The notes: generated by a model from the sequence alone, not told the origin. A stretch of 64,000 nucleotides of DNA from Pseudomonas sp. Leaf58 (GCF_003627215.1 NZ_CP032678.1:1-64000); one strand, 5' to 3'. Shown: positions 26,547 to 35,861, counted from the stretch's first letter. Made by a program: numbers and translations.

Positions 26547-27009
26547 CCAAAGATCGACCATCCATCAGCCTAATGGGCTTGCCCTTAATCCAGTTCCAGG
26601 CCTCTTTGGTAAAACCCGAGAGGCCCACTACGAACACGCCATGAAAGTGCTCGGCGTGCATCACGCCATACATCTCCCTGACCACGCCCACGCCCACGCG
26701 GCCTTTCCAGTGCTTGCATTGCACAAGGTATTTCTTTCCTTGGCGACGAAGCACCAAATCCATCCCACCATCCGCTCCACCCAGGCCCTTAAGCTCCACG
26801 TGATAGCCCTGTCTGGAAAAGTACCCGGCACACACGTGCTCGAAATCCTGCCAGCTTAGCGATTCAAGGTATTCGATACCCCGATGGCGAGTGCGTTTAT
26901 ACAATCGTTGCCCGCGCTTTCTGCCCAACAAAAGCTCGATACCCGGCTCAATCAGCAGGAGCAGGGGCGCTAGGCCGATAAAGTAGGGGAGACTCGCACC
27001 GTCAATCAT
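26539..27009 (-). CDS. Membrane-anchored Mrr-like restriction-endonuclease-fold protein
   Basis: 156 residues. An N-terminal membrane helix (YFIGLAPLLLLIEPGIELLL) is followed by an Mrr_cat-type domain: ESLSWQDFEHVCAGYFSRQG, then the catalytic D...QxK layout GGADGGMDLVLRRQGKKYLVQ with CKHWKG directly after. The active-site Asp, Gln and Lys are all in place. Many membrane-tethered Mrr-like proteins exist with unknown or defence-related roles. ATG 27009 is chosen; the codon before it is TTG. It lies 19 bases after the RecD2-like gene and probably shares its transcript. Confidence 0.8.
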   Translation of the reverse strand: MIDGASLPYFIGLAPLLLLIEPGIELLLGRKRGQRLYKRTRHRGIEYLESLSWQDFEHVCAGYFSRQGYHVELKGLGGADGGMDLVLRRQGKKYLVQCKHWKGRVGVGVVREMYGVMHAEHFHGVFVVGLSGFTKEAWNWIKGKPIRLMDGRSLVS

Positions 27010-27027
27010 CAATTTATTCCTTAACCG

Positions 27028-29388
27028 CTAGAACGGTACGTCAATATCGGCAGCACTGACCCGGCTGGATGCTTGAGGCCTGAGGCGTGGCTTCTGAGTT
27101 ACCAGTTCTTTGAAGCGTTCACTGGACAGACCGTGGGTGTGTTGCTCGGCCATGAAGAACGAGAGATGGGTCTGCCGTTCCATTTCCCAGGTGCTTTCCA
27201 GTGCCTTCTGCAGGGTTTTCGGGTTGCCCACAAAAAACACATGCTCCTTGCCACGGGTCATCGCCGTGAAAATCAGTCGCTTGGTCAGCATGTTCAAATG
27301 GTCATCCGGCAGCACGAAAATCACGCAGGGGTATTCTGAGCCCTGGCTCTTGTGCACCGTGGATGCCCATGAGTGGGTCATGTCCAGGTAGTTGCTAAAC
27401 GGCAGGCACACCTCGCGATCATCCAATGACAGCACAATCTCCTGTTTGCGCTCGTTGAAATCCACGATGGTGCCGGTTTCCCCATTCTGGATGTCCTTGT
27501 CATAGCGGTTTCTCAACTGCATGACACGATCGCCCACATGGTAAAAATTGTTGCCCAGTCGCCGCCCTCTGGCCTTTTGCGTAGCAGCCATGGGGTTGAA
27601 CACCGGCTTGAGCAGCCTGTTCAGCTCATTGATGCCTGCCTGACCTTTGCGCATGGAAGCCAGAATCTGGATATCTTCCCGCTGAATACCATAAGCCTTG
27701 GGAATCAGGGATTCGACGAGTTCACGAACTTTCTGCGCAATTTCTGCCGGGGAGTTGGCATTCACCAGATGCAGATCGCCGCCCTTGTCGCGAAACTCCG
27801 GCATCCGCCCCTCCAGAACAGCATAAGCCCCGGAGACAATCAGGCTGGCTTGCCCCTGGCGACGAACTTCGGTCAGTTCCGAAACCGGGTAGTGACGCGA
27901 CTGGATAATGTCGCGAAACACGGCGCCGGCATCCACTGATTCCAGCTGATCCTTGTCGCCCATGAGAATCAGTCGGCCACGGTTCTTCATGTGCCGGCAC
28001 GCGTTGGCCAACAGGGTTTGGTCGCACATGGTGGACTCATCAACAATCAGCGTGTCATGTTCGCCAAAACCGGTCAGCATGGACGCCGTGTTCGGCGCCA
28101 TTCCCAGCAAGCGGTGCATTGTCTGGCAGGGCAGGCGAGTAAGCTCCGCGAGCCTTTTAGCGGCTTTGCCAGTTGGCGCGCCCAACAAAATGCGCCCATG
28201 CGGATGAATATGCCTCAGCTGCATGACGAGGGCATTGGCCGTGGTACTTTTACCCGTGCCAGGCCCCCCAGTGATGACAGACGTTCTATGGATCAGTGCA
28301 CTGTAGATCGCCGTATTTTGTTCCCAGCTAAGCTCAATTGGCCTTCCGTCTGGACGAATACCACCGTTATAGTGCTCATGAACAATACCAGGACTGTGAA
28401 ACCCAGAGCGAATGGATAACTCGCGTGCCAGCGACTGATCATTGCGCAGCAGCTTCCCCAGCGAGATCGAGTCTTCCCCACTAATGTGCTTGAAATCCGC
28501 CCGCCCGCCTTTGATCATCTCCAGAAACTTCGTCTCCACCAGTGCCCGCTTGACCTTGAGTGCCGAGGATGTCTCCGCGATGGCTTTGTGGAAATTGATG
28601 GCGGTATGACCGTTCTTGCCGACAATCGCATCCAGGTAGTCCGCAATCACGTTTTCCATGTCGATATGCACGCGATCAAGTACACCGGTTGCGCGGAAGT
28701 AATTGGTCTCCACATCGCTGCTCAGCGTGATGTTTCGCAACACCCGAAACGGATGCCGATCCATCGTTGAATCCTTGTTTTCGCGATAGGCGTCCACAAG
28801 CAGGTCAACGTACTTCATCTCGATGTTGTGGCGCAGCAGCATCCGGATTTCATGCCAGGTGTCGCGCAGGTTGCCCCATTCGTTTTTAAGGCGCATGAAC
28901 GCATGGTCACTCAGCGCCAGCAATGATTGCACCGCCGCTTCGTCATGATCGAGCTTCATGAAAGCATATTCGCCGAAGGCGTCATACCACAGCTGGCGTT
29001 TTTCCTTGAGAAAGCCGAAGCGCCACGATTGCATGGTTTTCTCAACTATCCGGGTCACCCCAAAATCCCTAGAGGGGATCATCGAGTCAATCATAAGCCA
29101 GGGATTGCTGGGATCGAATCGATCAGTCACCCGGAACAGGCAGATATAGGCCTGATGGGTATTAACCTCACCCTTGAAGTTCAAGTGCCCCATCACCATG
29201 CCACGCGTCAGGCTTTCCCTGATCGTCGAAGGAAATGCCTCGTCGACAGGGCCAGGCATCATCATGAGCTGGCTGTCGCCGATCCGCGTCTGGGGAACAA
29301 ACACGTGCTCAAAATGCTCGCTCGTGTAGCGGGCAAGGTTGCCAAGATCAAGCGGGGCTGTGAATACACCTGGCGGTTTCTGAGACAT
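27028..29388 (-). CDS. RecD2-like SF1B DNA helicase
   Basis: About 786 residues. The C-terminal half has the helicase motifs: motif I GGPGTGKSTT near residue 382, motif II IVDEST, motif III GDKDQL, and the late UvrD-like part (THSWASTVHKSQGSEYPCVI, TAMTRGKEHVF). The N-terminal 350 residues are unlike known RecD2 N-domains and have no recognised fold. It is likely a 5'-3' helicase in repair or plasmid replication. ATG 29388 with GAAGG upstream is preferred over the GTG at 29412. Confidence 0.85.
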   Translation of the reverse strand: MSQKPPGVFTAPLDLGNLARYTSEHFEHVFVPQTRIGDSQLMMMPGPVDEAFPSTIRESLTRGMVMGHLNFKGEVNTHQAYICLFRVTDRFDPSNPWLMIDSMIPSRDFGVTRIVEKTMQSWRFGFLKEKRQLWYDAFGEYAFMKLDHDEAAVQSLLALSDHAFMRLKNEWGNLRDTWHEIRMLLRHNIEMKYVDLLVDAYRENKDSTMDRHPFRVLRNITLSSDVETNYFRATGVLDRVHIDMENVIADYLDAIVGKNGHTAINFHKAIAETSSALKVKRALVETKFLEMIKGGRADFKHISGEDSISLGKLLRNDQSLARELSIRSGFHSPGIVHEHYNGGIRPDGRPIELSWEQNTAIYSALIHRTSVITGGPGTGKSTTANALVMQLRHIHPHGRILLGAPTGKAAKRLAELTRLPCQTMHRLLGMAPNTASMLTGFGEHDTLIVDESTMCDQTLLANACRHMKNRGRLILMGDKDQLESVDAGAVFRDIIQSRHYPVSELTEVRRQGQASLIVSGAYAVLEGRMPEFRDKGGDLHLVNANSPAEIAQKVRELVESLIPKAYGIQREDIQILASMRKGQAGINELNRLLKPVFNPMAATQKARGRRLGNNFYHVGDRVMQLRNRYDKDIQNGETGTIVDFNERKQEIVLSLDDREVCLPFSNYLDMTHSWASTVHKSQGSEYPCVIFVLPDDHLNMLTKRLIFTAMTRGKEHVFFVGNPKTLQKALESTWEMERQTHLSFFMAEQHTHGLSSERFKELVTQKPRLRPQASSRVSAADIDVPF

Positions 29389-29442
29389 ACGCGTAAAACC
29401 TTCAATAAACACTTTAACCGTTAAGGTTGTGTTTTTGTTATT

Positions 29443-29451
29443 ATCAATATA
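29443..29451 (-). promoter_or_regulatory. TATATTGAT element upstream of the RecD2-like gene
   Basis: On the minus strand TATATTGAT ends 55 bases before the start at 29388. The 87-base divergent interval also serves the + strand gene at 29476. Confidence 0.4.
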
Positions 29452-29475
29452 CCCATAATAGCCTGAGGAGACATC

Positions 29476-30105
29476 ATGCTGAAAGTACTCAGTTTTCTCA
29501 TGGCGGCAATGCTACCAACCATCGTTTGCGCTAATATGGCTACGAGTGACAGAGGAGCATGGCGGCCATTCGCAGACGAATTCATATTCGAAGGCACCGT
29601 GATTGAGGCGGACAAGGATCTGACCTTCTGGGTTGAGCCAGACCCCAGGTTCACCGATCTTGTGCGCAAGAAAGCCGATGAGATGTCAACCGCCTACGTC
29701 GTGAGAAGGCCGTTGCTCCTGCGCATAAAGCTTGCCGGCATCGAGTCGGGCGAGGAGGGTGGGATCGCATTGTCCCACGACGAATTCGACGAAAGTGCGC
29801 GGGCTGATATCCGTCAAACCCTGCTCAATGGCAATTACCAGCTCAGGTGCTATGGCAATTACGCCAATTACGTAATCCCATTTTGTTCCGCCATCGACCT
29901 GCAGGGCCACTCCATGGCTGTACAACTCATTGAAAAAGGGTTGGTCAGGCGCGAGGAGAGCTTCCTTGGCATCACCGAACTGGAGCACCAGATGATGAGG
30001 ACGCCCAGAAGGCTGCCCAGGATCAAGGAGTCGGCATCTGGAAGCCCTTCCGGGTTATGTTCAGAGGGCTCAAATAAGCTACCCGCCACCTCGGTTTTGA
30101 TGTAA
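29476..30105 (+). CDS. Exported SNase-fold (thermonuclease-like) protein
   Basis: 209 residues with a signal peptide (MLKVLSFLMAAMLPTIVCA). Residues about 35-165 follow the staphylococcal-nuclease OB pattern: GTVIEADKDLTFWV, LRIKLAGIESGEEGG, a helix with ARADIRQTLLNGNYQLRCYG, and a closing SMAVQLIEKGLVRRE. The catalytic Arg/Glu set is not clearly conserved, so nuclease activity is uncertain. TGAGGAG precedes the ATG. It stands alone before the nrdA leader. Confidence 0.65.
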   Translation: MLKVLSFLMAAMLPTIVCANMATSDRGAWRPFADEFIFEGTVIEADKDLTFWVEPDPRFTDLVRKKADEMSTAYVVRRPLLLRIKLAGIESGEEGGIALSHDEFDESARADIRQTLLNGNYQLRCYGNYANYVIPFCSAIDLQGHSMAVQLIEKGLVRREESFLGITELEHQMMRTPRRLPRIKESASGSPSGLCSEGSNKLPATSVLM

Positions 30106-30136
30106 ATTGACAACCCTCCCAAGGCACGTGTTAGCG
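30103..30136 (+). promoter_or_regulatory. Candidate nrdA promoter with TAAATTGAC element
   Basis: TAAATTGAC at 30103-30111; its TTGACA (30107-30112) is 18 bases from TTAGCG (30131-30136), a weak -10. The element overlaps the end of the upstream gene. Confidence 0.4.
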
Positions 30137-30144
30137 TGAAGCAT

Positions 30145-30196
30145 GGGGTAAGCAGAACCCCCACCACATTCGAAACCGCCCCGGCAAAGCCGGGGC
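30145..30196 (+). promoter_or_regulatory. nrdA leader with two hairpins
   Basis: GGGGT (30145-30149) pairs with ACCCC (30157-30161). GCCCCGGC (30178-30185) pairs perfectly with GCCGGGGC (30189-30196) around an AAA loop. No T tract follows, so this is a structured 5' leader ending 23 bases before the nrdA ATG rather than a terminator. No known riboswitch class was recognised. Confidence 0.5.
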
Positions 30197-30219
30197 TCAG
30201 CATCTAAGCAGGTAAGATC

Positions 30220-32871
30220 ATGACAGCTGTAATCAAGCGCACTGGTATCAAAATGCCTTTTGATGGCGAGCGCATTCGCAACGCCGTGGCCGCCACCTTC
30301 GAAGCCACGTTGGGCACTGACTTCAAAAAATCCTCACGCCTGCAGGACATCGCCACCCGTATTGTCGAGGGTGTGCAAAAGGCCGCTGAAAACCGCCCGA
30401 CCATTGGCGTTGAAGAAATTCAGGATCTGGTTGAGAAGGGGTTGATGGCCCTGGGCGAACACGAAACTTGCCGCGCTTATATCTTGTACCGAGAAGAACG
30501 CAGTCGTCGTCGCCAGCTGTCGCCGGTTCTGACCATCAATTATGTTGATGCCAAGGGCAATCCGGGTACCCTGACCACCGATATTCTGGAAGCCTATCTG
30601 GCCGGCGCCTGCCAAAACCTGCCGGGTGTGTCCGCGCAGTACCTGGCCAAGGAAGCCATCAAGAACCTGTTCGAAAATGCTGAGTGGGGTGATGTGCTCA
30701 AGGCACTGGTCATGACGACCCGCACCATGATCGAGCGTGAGCCCGAGTACTCCTATGTCGCGGCGCGCCTGCTGGGGATGGAGCTTGAGGTTGAAAGCCG
30801 CCAGTGCATGGGCATCCCGGAGGGTAGCAGCTACGCTGATGATCTCGCCGCCGCGCTGGAGTTTGGTGTCAAAGTCGAACGCCTTGATCCACGGTTGATT
30901 GACGGTCGTTTCAACATCGAATTCCTGGGTAACCTGATCCGCCCTGAAGGCGACCTGCAGTTCACCTACCTGGGCTTCCAAACCCTGTACGACCGCTACT
31001 TCCTGCACCATGAGAACCAGCGCTTCGAACGCGCCCAGGTGTTCTTCATGCGTGTGGCCATGGGCCTGGCGCTGGAGGAAGACAGTCCAACCGTGCGTGC
31101 CGCTGAGTTCTACGAGCTGCTGTCTTCGTTCGACTACATGGCCTCGACGCCAACCCTGTTCAATGCCGGCACCTTGCGCCCTCAGCTGTCCTCCTGCTAC
31201 CTGACCACCGTCCCGGATGACCTGTCGGGGATCTACCACGCGATCCACGACAACGCCATGCTTTCAAAATTCGCGGGCGGCCTGGGCAACGACTGGACGC
31301 CTGTCAGATCCCTGGGTTCGTACATCAAGGGTACCAACGGCAAGTCGCAAGGGGTGGTGCCGTTCCTCAAGGTCGTCAACGACACAGCGGTGGCGGTTAA
31401 CCAGGGTGGCAAGCGCAAAGGTGCTGTCTGCGCCTACCTGGAAACCTGGCACCTGGACATTGAGGAATTTCTGGAGCTGCGCAAAAACACGGGTGACGAT
31501 CGCCGTCGCACCCATGACATGAACAGTGCGAACTGGATTCCAGACCTGTTCATGAAACGGGTTATTGAAGACGGTTTCTGGACATTGTTCAGTCCTTCGG
31601 ATGTGCCTGATCTGCATGACCTGACCGGCAAGGCATTCGAGGCACGGTATCAGGAGTATGAGCAGCAGACCGGCGAGCACGGCACGATCACACACTACCG
31701 CACGATCAAAGCCAATGATCTGTGGCGCAAAATGCTGTCGATGCTGTTTGAAACTGGTCACCCGTGGCTGACCTTCAAGGATCCGTGCAACATCCGATCG
31801 CCGCAGCAACACGTGGGCGTGGTACACAGCTCGAACCTGTGCACCGAGATCACTCTGAACACCAACAAGGACGAAATCGCGGTCTGCAACCTGGGCTCGA
31901 TCAACCTGCCGAACCACATCGTTGATGGCAAGCTGGACACCGCCAAGCTGCAACGCACCATCAATACCGCCGTGCGCATGCTCGACAACGTGATCGACAT
32001 CAACTACTACTCGGTGCCGCAAGCAAGTAACTCTAACCTCAAGCACCGCCCTGTCGGCCTGGGCATCATGGGCTTCCAGGATGCCCTGTACAAGCTCAAG
32101 CGTCCTTATGCCTCTGAGGCTGCCGTGCAATTTGCTGATGAGTCGATGGAGGCCATCAGCTACTTTGCCATCATCGCCTCTCACAACCTGGCACTGGAAC
32201 GCGGCTCCTACCCAACATTCGAAGGCTCGCTGTGGTCGCAAGGCATTCTCCCGATCGACTCGATTGCCATGCTCCGTGAGGAGCGCGGGGCCCGGTACCT
32301 CGACCAGGATGAAAGCTTCACCCTCGACTGGGCGCCCGTGCGCGAGATGGTCAAGAAGGGCATTCGCAACTCCAATATCATGGCCATCGCACCGACCGCG
32401 ACCATCGCCAACATCACCGGCGTATCGCAGTCCATCGAACCGACGTACCAGAACCTCTACGTGAAATCCAACCTCTCCGGCGAATTCACCCTCATCAACG
32501 CCTACCTGGTGAACGACCTCAAGGCGCGGGGGCTGTGGGACGATGCCATGATCCACGATCTGAAGTTCTACGACGGGTCGCTGCAAAACATCGACCGTGT
32601 TCCGGACGATCTGAAAGAGCTTTACCGCACCGCCTTTGAAGTCGAACCGCGTTGGCTGGTCGACTCGGCAAGCCGCCGTCAGAAGTGGATTGATCAGGCG
32701 CAGTCGCTCAACCTCTACATTGCCGGCGCTTCCGGCAAGAAACTGAACCTCACCTACCGGATGGCGTGGCTCAAAGGCTTGAAGACCACCTACTACCTCC
32801 GCGCCCTGGCCGCCACCAGCACGGAGAAGTCCACCATCACGACCGGTGCGCTGAACGCCGTGTCGGCATGA
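30220..32871 (+). CDS. nrdA: Class Ia ribonucleotide reductase large subunit, no C-terminal redox tail
   Basis: 883 residues. It reduces ribonucleotides to deoxyribonucleotides together with a radical-bearing NrdB. One ATP-cone is at residues 1-95. The catalytic barrel is very like Pseudomonas NrdA: NAGTLRPQLSSCYL near 320, NLCTEITLN near 540, and PTATIANITGVSQSIEP near 725. The protein stops at TGALNAVSA, where host enzymes continue for roughly 50 residues to a CxxC-type tail that passes electrons from thioredoxin or glutaredoxin. That tail is absent here, and host Pseudomonas NrdA usually has an additional cone-like N-terminal region. No nrdB is in the window, so it may depend on host NrdB. 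Confidence 0.93.
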   Translation: MTAVIKRTGIKMPFDGERIRNAVAATFEATLGTDFKKSSRLQDIATRIVEGVQKAAENRPTIGVEEIQDLVEKGLMALGEHETCRAYILYREERSRRRQLSPVLTINYVDAKGNPGTLTTDILEAYLAGACQNLPGVSAQYLAKEAIKNLFENAEWGDVLKALVMTTRTMIEREPEYSYVAARLLGMELEVESRQCMGIPEGSSYADDLAAALEFGVKVERLDPRLIDGRFNIEFLGNLIRPEGDLQFTYLGFQTLYDRYFLHHENQRFERAQVFFMRVAMGLALEEDSPTVRAAEFYELLSSFDYMASTPTLFNAGTLRPQLSSCYLTTVPDDLSGIYHAIHDNAMLSKFAGGLGNDWTPVRSLGSYIKGTNGKSQGVVPFLKVVNDTAVAVNQGGKRKGAVCAYLETWHLDIEEFLELRKNTGDDRRRTHDMNSANWIPDLFMKRVIEDGFWTLFSPSDVPDLHDLTGKAFEARYQEYEQQTGEHGTITHYRTIKANDLWRKMLSMLFETGHPWLTFKDPCNIRSPQQHVGVVHSSNLCTEITLNTNKDEIAVCNLGSINLPNHIVDGKLDTAKLQRTINTAVRMLDNVIDINYYSVPQASNSNLKHRPVGLGIMGFQDALYKLKRPYASEAAVQFADESMEAISYFAIIASHNLALERGSYPTFEGSLWSQGILPIDSIAMLREERGARYLDQDESFTLDWAPVREMVKKGIRNSNIMAIAPTATIANITGVSQSIEPTYQNLYVKSNLSGEFTLINAYLVNDLKARGLWDDAMIHDLKFYDGSLQNIDRVPDDLKELYRTAFEVEPRWLVDSASRRQKWIDQAQSLNLYIAGASGKKLNLTYRMAWLKGLKTTYYLRALAATSTEKSTITTGALNAVSA

Positions 32872-32892
32872 TCGAGGCCTGAGGCAAATGTC

Positions 32893-32916
32893 GCCCCGCC
32901 CTTGTGGTGGGGCTTC
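32893..32916 (+). terminator. Possible weak terminator after nrdA
   Basis: GCCCC and GGGGC arms around a short imperfect loop, followed by TTCGTT. The T tract is poor. Confidence 0.4.
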
Positions 32917-32934
32917 GTTATATTGAATAATGAA

Positions 32935-32943
32935 TATATTGAG
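32935..32943 (+). promoter_or_regulatory. TATATTGAG element upstream of recJ
   Basis: It ends 18 bases before the recJ ATG, with another copy (TATATTGAA) at 32919-32927. The closeness to the start codon rules out a -35 role for recJ. Confidence 0.5.
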
Positions 32944-32961
32944 AACAGGAAATTATCGTCC

Positions 32962-35049
32962 ATGAGCCTTGGTATCAAGCCGATTTTGGAGCGTCCGCCG
33001 CAAACGGATGCTCAAATCCATCCGAACCCTCTAATTAACCGGATATTGCAGAACCGGGGCATTCAGAGCATGGATGAAATGAAATACCCGCTAAAAGGAC
33101 TCATCAATCCGAGCGAAATGCACAACATGCAGCAGGCGGTGGAGCTGCTGGAAGAGCATATTCGCCGTGGCAGTCGCATCGTGGTTGTGGGCGACTTCGA
33201 TTGTGATGGCGCAACTAGCACCTCGATTGCCGTAGAAGGCCTGCAGCTGCTGGGCGCCAAGGATGTGAAGTACATCATTCCAGATCGAATGGTGCATGGT
33301 TATGGGCTTTCCCCACCCGTGGCCAAGCTGGCAGGCGAGCTGGCGCCGGATTTGATAGTCACGGTCGACAACGGCATTGCCAGCCACGAGGGTGCCGAAG
33401 CGGTACGCCGTCTGGGCGAAGATACCGTATGCCCGGATGGTACCGTCATCCCAGGACATCCCTGCGACCTGCTGATCACCGACCATCACCTGCCCAGCGA
33501 CAAGGGCCTGCCTGAACACGCCAACGTGATCATCAACCCAAGCCAGCCACTCTGCAACTTCCCAAGTCCAAGCATTGCCGGCTGCGGGGTGATGTTCTAC
33601 GTCATCATGGCCTTGCGCGCACACCTGCGGGACAAGGGGTTTTTCGCCGAACAGGGCAAAGAGGTGCCAAACATCGCCCCCCTGCTTGACCTGGTGGCGC
33701 TGGGCACCGTCGCGGATGTCGTGGCGCTGGATCGCAACAACCGCATACTGATCAGCGCAGGCTTGCGCCGAATCAGGGAGGGCCTGGCGCGACCGGGCAT
33801 CAAGGCACTGCTGCAGATCGGTAAGCGCGATGCGTCCAAGATTGTAGCTTCTGACATGGGGTTTGCCGTAGGCCCACGGATTAATGCCGCAGGTCGCCTG
33901 GATGACATGACCGTGGGCATTCAGTGCCTGCTGGAAAAGGACGAAGCCAAGGCTCATGAAATCGCCTCTCGCCTGAATGACCTGAACCTTCAGCGACGCG
34001 ACATCGAACAGCACCATGTTTTCGATGCTGGTGTACTGATTGATGAGCACAAGCTCCTCGATCGCATGGGGGTGGTCTTGCACAATCCGACCTGGCATGC
34101 CGGCGTGGTGGGCATCGTAGCCTCCCGCATCAAAGAGAAAATCAACCGCCCCATCATCTGCATGACCGACAGTGCGGCGGCGGCAGAGGAGCGGGAAGCA
34201 CTGAATCAGCTCATTCTCGCAAATGCCCCTGCTGAAAGAATCGCAGCTCAGGAAGAAATCCTGATGAGCAAGGACGCCAAGGGGAGCTGCCGTTCGGTTC
34301 CTGGCGTGCACCTTAAGCACATCCTCGACAAGATCAACAAGATGCACCCGGAGATCCTTGGTAAGTTTGGGGGCCATGCAATGGCTGCCGGCGTATCGGT
34401 GCCACTGAAGCACCTTGCCCAGTTCACACAAATCTTTGATGCCGAAGTAGCCAAGGAGCTTACCCAGGAGCAGATCATCGGCAGCCTGCATGTCGATATC
34501 AAAGACGTCAGTCCCCAACACATGACCATGGATTTTTGTCGGCAAATCGAAGAGCTGGGGCCTTGGGGGCAGCATTTCCCTGAGCCTGAATTCCATGCCA
34601 AATTCAGGTTGATCCGCGATGAACGCCGTAAATCACCCTGGCCGCTGCAGGAAAAGCACCTGAAGATGCTGGTTGAGTTCGAAGATCATCCCGGTGTTGA
34701 GTTCCCGGCCATTTGCTTTAACTGCATCGAAGATGGCCAGATCCCTGTGGGCGATCGTTTCGAAGGCACCTTTGCGCTGTCGATCAACGAGTTTCCTGCT
34801 GGTCGCTTTACCCTGCAAATTCAATTCAAAGCCCTGCAGGATCCTGATCTGACGCTACGCCTGGATCAAGCGGCAGAGGCCGCGAAACAACTGGCCATGA
34901 AGTCCGCTCGCACCCAAGGCCTCCCCAAACAGGATCTGAGTAGTCCCATTGGGCGGTTCAGGGCTGAATTTGGAAGCACTCTGGCCATGCTGGATGAAAC
35001 CGTCACCACCCCCAAAAACCACCCTTCAACAGACCCCGCTCCATTCTGA
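32962..35049 (+). CDS. recJ: RecJ-type single-strand exonuclease
   Basis: 695 residues from ATG 32962. A 5'-3' ssDNA exonuclease of the DHH family. Metal-binding motifs are present: DFDCDGATS near 79, VTVDNGIAS near 133, TDHHLPS near 173, and the GxRxNAAGR box (VGPRINAAGRLDD) near 304. The DHHA1 part includes KFGGHAMAAGVSV near 472. The remaining C-terminal region is of normal OB-domain length plus a variable tail. GmK-encoding gene follows after 22 bases, suggesting one transcript. Confidence 0.92.
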   Translation: MSLGIKPILERPPQTDAQIHPNPLINRILQNRGIQSMDEMKYPLKGLINPSEMHNMQQAVELLEEHIRRGSRIVVVGDFDCDGATSTSIAVEGLQLLGAKDVKYIIPDRMVHGYGLSPPVAKLAGELAPDLIVTVDNGIASHEGAEAVRRLGEDTVCPDGTVIPGHPCDLLITDHHLPSDKGLPEHANVIINPSQPLCNFPSPSIAGCGVMFYVIMALRAHLRDKGFFAEQGKEVPNIAPLLDLVALGTVADVVALDRNNRILISAGLRRIREGLARPGIKALLQIGKRDASKIVASDMGFAVGPRINAAGRLDDMTVGIQCLLEKDEAKAHEIASRLNDLNLQRRDIEQHHVFDAGVLIDEHKLLDRMGVVLHNPTWHAGVVGIVASRIKEKINRPIICMTDSAAAAEEREALNQLILANAPAERIAAQEEILMSKDAKGSCRSVPGVHLKHILDKINKMHPEILGKFGGHAMAAGVSVPLKHLAQFTQIFDAEVAKELTQEQIIGSLHVDIKDVSPQHMTMDFCRQIEELGPWGQHFPEPEFHAKFRLIRDERRKSPWPLQEKHLKMLVEFEDHPGVEFPAICFNCIEDGQIPVGDRFEGTFALSINEFPAGRFTLQIQFKALQDPDLTLRLDQAAEAAKQLAMKSARTQGLPKQDLSSPIGRFRAEFGSTLAMLDETVTTPKNHPSTDPAPF

Positions 35050-35071
35050 GCCCAAGCAGAGGAAACCCACA

Positions 35072-35857
35072 ATGAGCATGATCGTCACACTCAGCGGAAT
35101 GAGCACCAGTGGCAAAACCACCTTTGCCAAGGCCATGGGGGATCACCCACAATTTCGAAAGCCGGTGAGTGTAACAACCCGAGCCATGCGTGAAGGCGAG
35201 GTGGATGGTGTCGACTATCACTTTGTCACCCCGGAAACCTTCAACGCCATGATTGCCAATGATGAGCTGCTGGAGTATGAAGCCTCGCATACCGCGATGT
35301 ATGGCACCTCTGCCGCCGAAGTCGAACGCATCCTGAGCCAGGGAATGTCTGTCCTGCCGATTCTGGAGCCAGAAGGGGTCATCTCGATGCAGGCGATCGC
35401 GGCCAAGCGCAACCTGCCGTTTGTCTCGGTCTACATTGATGCCGACATGCCGGTGATCATGTCGCGTTTCTTTGGTCGGCTCGATGAAGAGAAGGCCAAG
35501 AAAGGCGAGGTGAACTACCTGCCTCATGCCAATCGGCTGAAAGTGATGCTGGAGCAGGAAATGCTTTGGCCTGAGCGCACTACCTGGGGCTTGGTGCTGT
35601 CCAATCTTCAGGCGCCTGGTCGCCTGGAGCAAGCCATTCGCACCCTTGAGTCCATCAGCGCCACAGGGGTGATACCACCCACCGAACAACCCGTGAAGCG
35701 TACCGCCATCACCCAATGGTCTGCTCAAGACCTGGCAAGCCTGCTCGAACAGCACTACGTGAATGCCTCCTCAGGGGCCAAGTTCTGGGCGCTCTTGAGT
35801 GCATCCACGCAGTTGGCCAAGGATCCAGAGCCCGACAGTCATGTCATCCACATCTAA
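35072..35857 (+). CDS. gmk: Guanylate kinase-like protein with C-terminal extension
   Basis: 261 residues; typical Gmk is about 205. It would phosphorylate GMP/dGMP to the diphosphate. The P-loop is altered, GMSTSGKTT at residues 9-17 (normally GPSGAGKST), but GK-T is kept. The GMP-binding part is clear: VSVTTRAMREGEVDGVDYHF and ELLEYEASHTAMYGTS. The last 55 residues are an extension of unknown role. GGAAAC precedes the ATG at 35072; the longer frame from 34949 lies inside recJ. Confidence 0.85.
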   Translation: MSMIVTLSGMSTSGKTTFAKAMGDHPQFRKPVSVTTRAMREGEVDGVDYHFVTPETFNAMIANDELLEYEASHTAMYGTSAAEVERILSQGMSVLPILEPEGVISMQAIAAKRNLPFVSVYIDADMPVIMSRFFGRLDEEKAKKGEVNYLPHANRLKVMLEQEMLWPERTTWGLVLSNLQAPGRLEQAIRTLESISATGVIPPTEQPVKRTAITQWSAQDLASLLEQHYVNASSGAKFWALLSASTQLAKDPEPDSHVIHI

Positions 35858-35861
35858 AAAA

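Noticed and set aside
31264..32586. 440-codon ORF on the minus strand
   Set aside because: Lies wholly antisense to nrdA; no domain features.
33091..34596. 501-codon ORF on the minus strand
   Set aside because: Antisense to recJ, without recognisable features.
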